Origin: Thermoanaerobaculia bacterium
Lineage (GTDB): Bacteria; Acidobacteriota; Thermoanaerobaculia; Multivoradales; UBA5704
Reading direction: 5' to 3'
Length of the DNA: 9,399 bases
Assembly (NCBI GenBank): GCA_025937035.1
Contig: JAICSG010000103.1
Location: 1-9,399 of the forward strand
Made by a program: the position numbers and the translations under genes. Below the pieces are notes generated by a model. It saw only the letters and a list, made by a program, of their open reading frames with translations, was not told where the DNA came from and did not search any database. Positions 4,957-9,399 of this stretch are shown piece after piece (the first letter of the stretch is position 1; each line of letters starts with the position of its first letter).

Positions 4957-7422
4957 ATGGCCCAACCTCTCCGCCGACCCTCATCCAGACCGATGGCCCG
5001 TCCCCGCCGCAAACGGCCCGTCCTGCGCCGCGTTTTCCTGGCGCTCACCGCGCTGATCGTCCTGTTGATCCTGGTTCTCGCGGCGGGTGGCTTCTGGGCC
5101 TACGACAAGATGCGGGCCAGCCTGCCCCGGCTGGACGGCGATCAGCGGCTCGCGGGGCTCGCGGCGCCGGTCGCGATCGAGCGGGACGAGCTGGGGGTGC
5201 CGGTGATCCGCGCCGCGAACCGGCTGGACGCCGCCCGCGCGCTCGGGTTCCTCCACGCGCAGGACCGCTTCTTCCAGATGGACCTGCTGAGGCGGCAGGC
5301 GGCGGGCGAGCTGGCGGAGATCTTCGGTCCGGCGGCGGTGAAGGTGGACCGGCGGCACCGGGTACACCGCTTCCGGGCCCTGGCGGAACGGGTCCTGGCG
5401 GCCTCCCCGCCCCAGGACCGGGCCCTGCTCGCGGCCTACACCGACGGGGTGAACGCCGGCCTCTCCTCGCTCGGCGGCAAGCCGTTCGAGTACCTGGCCC
5501 TGCGCGTCGATCCCGCGCGGTGGCGGCCGGAGGACTCGATCCTGGCCGTGTACGCCATGTTCTTCGAGCTCAACGACGACGTCGGCCGGCGGGAGTCGGC
5601 GCTCGGCCAGTTGCGCGACACCCTGCCGGCGCCGATGCTCGAGCTGATGGCCGCGCCCGGCACCGAGTGGGACGCGCCGGTCGTGGGCTCGGCCTTCGTG
5701 ACGCCGCCGATCCCCGGGCCGGAGGTGTTCGACCTCCACAAGCGGCCGGCGGCCCGCAAGGCGGCGTCCCTCGCTCCGCCGGCGGACGACGGCCTGGAGG
5801 AGGCCGCCGCGGGAAGCAACAACTGGGCGGTGTCGGGGGCCCACACGGCGGACGGCAACGCCCTGCTCGCCAACGATATGCACCTGGGGCTGCGGGTGCC
5901 GAACACTTGGTACCGTGCTTCGATCGTCCGGCCAGACGGCCTGGGCGGCACCCTGCAGGTCACCGGTGTCACGCTGCCCGGCACCCCCACGGTCGCGGTG
6001 GGGAGCAACGGCCACGTGGCCTGGGGGTTCACCAACAGCTACGGCGACTGGACCGATCTCGTCGAGCTGCTGATCGATCCCAAGGACCCGGACGTCTATC
6101 GCACGCCGGACGGGCCGAAGCGCTTCGACAAGGTCCAGGAGCGCATCCGGGTCAAGGGTGGAAAGGACGACCTCTTCGAGGTCAAGGAGACGATCTGGGG
6201 TCCGGTGATCGGCGAGGACCATCTCGGCCGCCCGCGCGCGCTCGCCTGGACCGCCCACTTCCCGGAGGCGGTGAATCTGGAGATCGACCAGCTCCAGACC
6301 GCGCGTACGCTGGAGGAGGCGATGGCGGTCGCCAACCGCTCGGGCATCCCGCCGCAGAACTTCACGGTGGCGGACGAGACCGGGCGGGTCGGCTGGACCA
6401 TCATCGGCAAGATCCCGCGCCGCGTCGGCTTCGACGGCCGGACCCCCACCTCCTGGGCCGACGGCTCTCACCGTTGGGACGGCTGGCTGGCGCCGGAGGA
6501 GTATCCGCGCATCGTCAACCCCCCCTCCGGCCGGATCTGGACGGCCAACGCCCGGGTGGTGGACGGCGAGGCATTGAGGGTTCTCGGCAACGGCGGCTAC
6601 GACCTCGGGGCACGGGCCTGGCAGATCCGCGAGGACCTGATGGCCCTGGAGCGCGTGACTCCGCGCGACCTGCTGGGGATCCAGCTCGACGACCGGGCCC
6701 TGCTCCTGGAGCGCTGGCGCGGCCTGCTGCTGCGGGCCCTGAGCCCCGCGGCGGCCAAGGGGCACCCCGGGCGCGCCGAGATGCGCCGGCTGGTGGAGAC
6801 CACCTGGACCAACCGGGCCTCGGTGGGCTCGGCCGCCTACCGGATGGTGCGGGCGTTCCGCGGCTTCCTGGAGGACGAGGTCTTCACGTCGATCACCGGC
6901 CAGGGGGATGTCCCCGAGGAGGACCGCTACCGGGCGGCGGCGCAATTCGAGGGCGCGCTCTGGAAGATCGCCACCGAGCGGCCGCCCAACCTGCTCGACC
7001 CCCGGTACGGGAGCTGGGATCAGGAGATCCTGGCCGCCGTGGACGCCGCGCTGAAGAATTTCGAGAGCCAGGGGCGGAGCCTGGCCGACCGCACCTGGGG
7101 GGAGCGGAACACGGTGCGCATCCAGCACCCGCTGAGCCTGGCGGTGCCCCTCCTGGGCCACTGGCTCGACGTGCCGGCGCGCCAGCTTCCGGGGGACGAG
7201 AACATGCCCCGCGTGCAGGGGCCGGCCTTCGGTGCCTCGGAGCGGATGGTGGTCTCCCCCGGCCATGAGGAGACCGGGATCTTCCACATGCCGGGCGGGC
7301 AGAGCGGACATCCGCTCTCTCCCTACTATCAGAAGGGGGTCGACGCCTGGCAGGAAGGCAAGGCGACGCCGTTCCTGCCGGGGCCGCCCGTCCACCGGCT
7401 GCGGCTGGTGCCGGCCCATTGA
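4957..7422 (+). CDS. Penicillin-acylase-family Ntn hydrolase (penicillin amidase / acyl-amide hydrolase), membrane-anchored
   Basis: 821 residues, complete; ATG at 4957 with GAGGAG 4 bases upstream. Family members are made as a precursor that self-cleaves into alpha and beta chains and hydrolyses amide-linked acyl groups (beta-lactam side chains, N-acyl homoserine lactones and others), usually outside the cytoplasmic membrane. An Arg-rich N-terminus (LRRVFL at 23-28) precedes one hydrophobic segment (about 26-48) with no clear cleavage site, so a membrane anchor or Tat-like signal is likely. Alpha region about 60-270, with ERDELGVPVIRA and LGFLHAQDRFFQMDL. Self-cleavage is expected at G286/S287 in AAAGSNNW (Ser codon 5815-5817), making S287 the beta-1 nucleophile. 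Other sites by spacing: H309 (beta-23), A355 (beta-69) and N531 in WTANAR (beta-245), matching the Asn oxyanion position of penicillin G acylase (beta-241). The end carries the usual GGQSGHPLSPYY motif (780-791). True substrate unknown. Confidence 0.94.
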   Translation: MAQPLRRPSSRPMARPRRKRPVLRRVFLALTALIVLLILVLAAGGFWAYDKMRASLPRLDGDQRLAGLAAPVAIERDELGVPVIRAANRLDAARALGFLHAQDRFFQMDLLRRQAAGELAEIFGPAAVKVDRRHRVHRFRALAERVLAASPPQDRALLAAYTDGVNAGLSSLGGKPFEYLALRVDPARWRPEDSILAVYAMFFELNDDVGRRESALGQLRDTLPAPMLELMAAPGTEWDAPVVGSAFVTPPIPGPEVFDLHKRPAARKAASLAPPADDGLEEAAAGSNNWAVSGAHTADGNALLANDMHLGLRVPNTWYRASIVRPDGLGGTLQVTGVTLPGTPTVAVGSNGHVAWGFTNSYGDWTDLVELLIDPKDPDVYRTPDGPKRFDKVQERIRVKGGKDDLFEVKETIWGPVIGEDHLGRPRALAWTAHFPEAVNLEIDQLQTARTLEEAMAVANRSGIPPQNFTVADETGRVGWTIIGKIPRRVGFDGRTPTSWADGSHRWDGWLAPEEYPRIVNPPSGRIWTANARVVDGEALRVLGNGGYDLGARAWQIREDLMALERVTPRDLLGIQLDDRALLLERWRGLLLRALSPAAAKGHPGRAEMRRLVETTWTNRASVGSAAYRMVRAFRGFLEDEVFTSITGQGDVPEEDRYRAAAQFEGALWKIATERPPNLLDPRYGSWDQEILAAVDAALKNFESQGRSLADRTWGERNTVRIQHPLSLAVPLLGHWLDVPARQLPGDENMPRVQGPAFGASERMVVSPGHEETGIFHMPGGQSGHPLSPYYQKGVDAWQEGKATPFLPGPPVHRLRLVPAH

Positions 7423-7427
7423 ACGGA

Positions 7428-7433
7428 TATACT
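7428..7433 (+). promoter_or_regulatory. Isolated -10-like box between acylase and ABM genes
   Basis: TATACT (5 of 6 to TATAAT) lies 6 bases past the acylase stop in the 49-base gap before the ABM gene. The sequence 17 bases upstream (CTGGTG) is a poor -35 match. It could add expression of the downstream gene on top of read-through, but it is equally likely to be chance. Confidence 0.2.
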
Positions 7434-7471
7434 CCCGCGCCGGAACGCCGTTGAGCTTCGGGGAGGACCGC

Positions 7472-7777
7472 ATGTCGCAGGGCACTGTTCACGTGATCGC
7501 CACCTTCTATGCCGAGATGGGCAAGGAGGATGAGATGGAGCGCGTCCTGCGGGAGATGATCGAGCCCACCCGGCGCGAGGCCGGATGCATTCGCTACGAC
7601 CTGCTGCGCTCGCTGAAGGGCGAGAATTACGTCGAATTCGTCTTCGTCGAGGAGTGGGCCTCGGAGGCGGAGCTGGACGCGCACGGCCAGTCCGAGCACC
7701 TCAAGGCGCTGCGCCCCCGGATCAAGCACCTGATGGGCTCGCTCCCCCGCGTGATCCGCTACCGTCAGGTGGGCTGA
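7472..7777 (+). CDS. Antibiotic biosynthesis monooxygenase (ABM/YgiN/LsrG-like) domain protein
   Basis: 101 residues from ATG at 7472, with GGGAGGA 4 bases upstream. A longer in-frame start inside the acylase gene exists but has no family similarity before MSQGTVHVIA. The whole protein is one ABM domain, the small dimeric ferredoxin-like fold found in cofactor-free monooxygenases, quinol monooxygenase YgiN and LsrG-type isomerases. Typical elements are the first strand VHVIATFYA, the EAGCIRYDLLRS segment (36-47), YVEFVFVEEWASEAELDAH (53-71), and the following SEHLKAL helix. The size is normal for the family. It follows the acylase on the same strand after 49 bases, so co-transcription is likely though not certain. 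The reaction cannot be predicted; the family spans quinones, signalling molecules and polyketides. Confidence 0.92.
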   Translation: MSQGTVHVIATFYAEMGKEDEMERVLREMIEPTRREAGCIRYDLLRSLKGENYVEFVFVEEWASEAELDAHGQSEHLKALRPRIKHLMGSLPRVIRYRQVG

Positions 7778-7784
7778 CCCGGAA

Positions 7785-7813
7785 ATGAAAAGGGCGCGGC
7801 GTGAGCCGCGCCC
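7785..7813 (-). terminator. Rho-independent terminator of the OPT gene, between convergent genes
   Basis: A perfect 9-bp stem GGGCGCGGC (7792-7800) / GCCGCGCCC (7805-7813) encloses a 4-base loop. On the minus strand it is followed by CTTTTCATTT, so it is placed and oriented to end the OPT transcript, whose TGA is 25 bases upstream. For the plus-strand ABM gene (stop at 7777) the hairpin is followed by CGTGCGTCTT, a poor T-tract, so termination in that direction is less certain. Confidence 0.82.
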
Positions 7814-7838
7814 CGTGCGTCTTCCAAACCTCTCCGGC

Positions 7839-9399
7839 TCAGCGAGAAGGCCGGTGCGCCAGGATCGCCTCCCGTCCCGCCAGATAGAGCAGCACGGTGA
7901 GGATCCCGAAGGGGATCAGCGCCAGGAGATTGGACCAGTCTCCCGCGAAGAAGGGGTTGATCGTCTCCATCGTCTTGGTGATCCGGGTGTCGAAGTCGGT
8001 CAGGAGCCCCTGGCTGAAGGCGATGGCGATGCCGGCGATGGCGCCGCCCGCGATGTAGCCCGACGCCATGAGCACGCCCGGGCTCTTGTCCCCCTCGGCC
8101 GTGAGCTGCTCCTCGGTCAGATTCTGGCCGGCGAACTTTTTGGCCACGTACTTGTCGACCAGCCAGCGCACCATGCCGCCGATGAAGATCGGGCTGGAGG
8201 AGGAGAGCGGCAGGTAGACGCCCACCGCGAAGGCGAGCGAGGGGATGCCGGACATCTCGAGGACGATGGCGATCATCACCCCCAGCAGCACCAGCCCCCA
8301 CGGGAGCTGGCGGTTGAGGATGCCCTTGATGATGTAGGACATCAGGGTCGCCTTCGGGGCGTCGTACTTGTTGACCGTCACCTTGGTGCCGTTCGCGGTC
8401 GTGAACTCGTGCTGGGTGCCATTGATCCCCGGATCGACCAGATAGACCGGCACGCCGGCGTCGTTGACCAGGTAGCGGCCGGCCGGGCCGCCGGCGGTGT
8501 CGGTCTTCTGCCAGGAGCGGTAGGTGCCGCGGTCGGAGGCCGCCTGGGGCCCCTGCAGCGATTCGGTTTTCAAGGTCGAGAGAGTAGCCGGGTCGACCCG
8601 CAGGTCCGGCGAGTAGCCCTGGGCGACGATGTGCCCGGTCTGGTCGGCGAGCGGCACGTAGACGGTGGCCGCGTCGTTCAGCTTGAGCAGGATGGGGCCG
8701 AGGACGAGGGCCGAGGCGAGGGCGCCGAAGAGGATGGCGATCTGCTGGTTGCGCGGCGTGGCGCCGACCAGGAAGCCGGTCTTCAGGTCCTGCGAGGTGG
8801 TGCCGCCGTTCGAGGCCGCGATGCAGACGATGGCGCCGATCGAGAGCGCCGTCACGTAGTAGGTCGGGCCGGTCCAGCCGATCGCCAGGAAGATCAGGCA
8901 GGTCAGCAGCAGGGTCGCCACGGTCATCCCCGAGATCGGGTTCGAGGAGGAGCCGATCTCGCCGGTGAGGCGGGAGGAGACGGTGACGAAGAGGAAGCCG
9001 AAGAGGATGATCAGGAGCGCGCCCAGGAGGTTCCACTGGAGGTGGAGCTGCGGCACGATCATGATCACCGCGATCAGCGCCACGATGCCGCCGGCCACGA
9101 ATTTGAGCGACATGTCCTGGTCGGTGCGCAGGACGGTCGCGGCGGGCCGTCCATTGGCTCCCGAGCGGCCCCGGAAGTCGGCGAGCCCCCCCTGGAGGCC
9201 GTGCCAGATCGTGGGCAGCGAGCGGAACAGGCTGATGATGCCGCCCGCGGCCACGGCGCCGGCGCCGATGTAGAGCACGTAGGCGCCGCGGATGTCGTTG
9301 GGGCTCATTTGGGAGATCGGGACCGTGCCGGGCGGGATCGCGCCGGTCGCCGCGCCGCCGAAGAACTTGATGGCGGGGATCAGCACCAGATAGGCGAGC
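7839..9399 (-). CDS. OPT-family oligopeptide/metal-chelate transporter, 5' part beyond the window edge
   Basis: The minus-strand frame is open from the right edge (reading LAYLVLIPAIKFFGG) to TGA at 7839-7841; 519 codons are visible. A GTG at 9386 could look like a start, but family similarity continues through it to the edge, so the gene is cut and its true start is outside. OPT proteins are multi-spanning inner-membrane importers of oligopeptides or peptide-like metal chelates. Seen here: several hydrophobic segments; SSSNPISGMTVATLL (about 9250-9205 on the DNA); TTSQDLKTGFLVGATPRNQQ; LPWGLVLLG; and FAVGVYLPLSSSSPIFIGG with MVRWLVDKY, all typical of the bacterial TIGR00733-type branch. Between two membrane segments lies a hydrophilic stretch of about 100 residues (roughly 8666-8360), with YLVNDAGVPVYLVDPGINGT, ending at DAPKATLM. 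Short forms of the family have only a brief loop there. A terminator lies just downstream. Confidence 0.94.
   Translation of the reverse strand, partial: LAYLVLIPAIKFFGGAATGAIPPGTVPISQMSPNDIRGAYVLYIGAGAVAAGGIISLFRSLPTIWHGLQGGLADFRGRSGANGRPAATVLRTDQDMSLKFVAGGIVALIAVIMIVPQLHLQWNLLGALLIILFGFLFVTVSSRLTGEIGSSSNPISGMTVATLLLTCLIFLAIGWTGPTYYVTALSIGAIVCIAASNGGTTSQDLKTGFLVGATPRNQQIAILFGALASALVLGPILLKLNDAATVYVPLADQTGHIVAQGYSPDLRVDPATLSTLKTESLQGPQAASDRGTYRSWQKTDTAGGPAGRYLVNDAGVPVYLVDPGINGTQHEFTTANGTKVTVNKYDAPKATLMSYIIKGILNRQLPWGLVLLGVMIAIVLEMSGIPSLAFAVGVYLPLSSSSPIFIGGMVRWLVDKYVAKKFAGQNLTEEQLTAEGDKSPGVLMASGYIAGGAIAGIAIAFSQGLLTDFDTRITKTMETINPFFAGDWSNLLALIPFGILTVLLYLAGREAILAHRPSR

Noticed and set aside
7232..7471. 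Longer start for the ABM protein inside the acylase gene
   Set aside because: The upstream 80 residues are Arg/Pro-rich shadow sequence of the acylase. ATG 7472 has a good ribosome site and begins exactly at the ABM domain.
4981..7485. 834-codon open frame on the minus strand opposite the acylase, and a 785-codon frame overlapping it on the plus strand
   Set aside because: Low-complexity Arg/Pro/Gly/Ala/Glu-rich translations without family similarity. Stop codons are rare in shadow frames of GC-rich genes, and the acylase frame has clear catalytic motifs.
7765..9036. 423-codon minus-strand frame over the OPT gene
   Set aside because: Arg/Pro/His-rich, out of frame with the transporter, and runs across its stop codon and terminator.
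9384..9386. GTG as start of the OPT gene
   Set aside because: Hydrophobic family-like sequence continues upstream in frame to the edge, and 515 residues would lack the usual N-terminal membrane segments.
1..9399. CRISPR arrays, IS elements, tRNA/rRNA genes, phage or defence genes
   Set aside because: Looked for direct repeats, terminal inverted repeats, transposase motifs and RNA-gene signatures by eye; none seen.

Overview
The window is a GC-rich stretch of bacterial chromosome whose coding regions are very strongly G/C-biased at third positions. It holds six convincing genes plus one tentative tiny ORF. Nothing in it identifies the species. The mix (secreted Cys/Ser/Thr-rich orphan, membrane-anchored penicillin-acylase-type hydrolase, OPT transporter with a large extra-membrane insert, long-form UbiD) would suit an Acidobacteriota-like or other environmental high-GC Gram-negative genome, but that is a guess.

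Layout. Positions 1-1776 (minus) hold an SLC13/DASS-type permease with two RCK_C (TrkA_C) domains; its last few codons lie beyond the left edge. It overlaps by 4 bases (ATGA) the end of a 605-residue UbiD-family decarboxylase (1773-3590, minus), so the two form a translationally coupled pair. A strong hairpin terminator (3621-3654) separates this pair from an upstream minus-strand gene (3679-4731) for a secreted, cysteine-containing, partly coiled-coil and partly Ig/PKD-like orphan protein. That gene has the clearest promoter in the window (TTGACA-18-TAGAAT), set in an AT-rich island of about 33% GC. The island is the core of a 225-bp divergent intergenic region.

On the other side, the plus strand carries a complete 821-residue penicillin-acylase-family Ntn hydrolase (4957-7422), then a 101-residue antibiotic-biosynthesis-monooxygenase (ABM/YgiN-like) protein (7472-7777). 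A possible 25-codon leader ORF with a very good Shine-Dalgarno (4837-4914) precedes the acylase. The plus-strand unit converges on the 3' end of an OPT-family oligopeptide/metal-chelate transporter (7839 to beyond the right edge, minus). A perfect 9-bp hairpin terminator sits between them, with its T-tract on the minus strand.

How the genes might work together: the UbiD-SLC13 pair could join uptake or efflux of a carboxylate to a prenyl-FMN-dependent (de)carboxylation. The periplasm-facing acylase could cleave amide-linked acyl compounds. The OPT transporter imports peptides or peptide-like chelates. These links are inferred from gene order only. I see no defence system, phage, IS element, CRISPR array, tRNA or rRNA. 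The least explained items are the orphan secreted protein with its unusually strong promoter, the substituted metal-ligand position in UbiD, and the small ORF in the divergent region.
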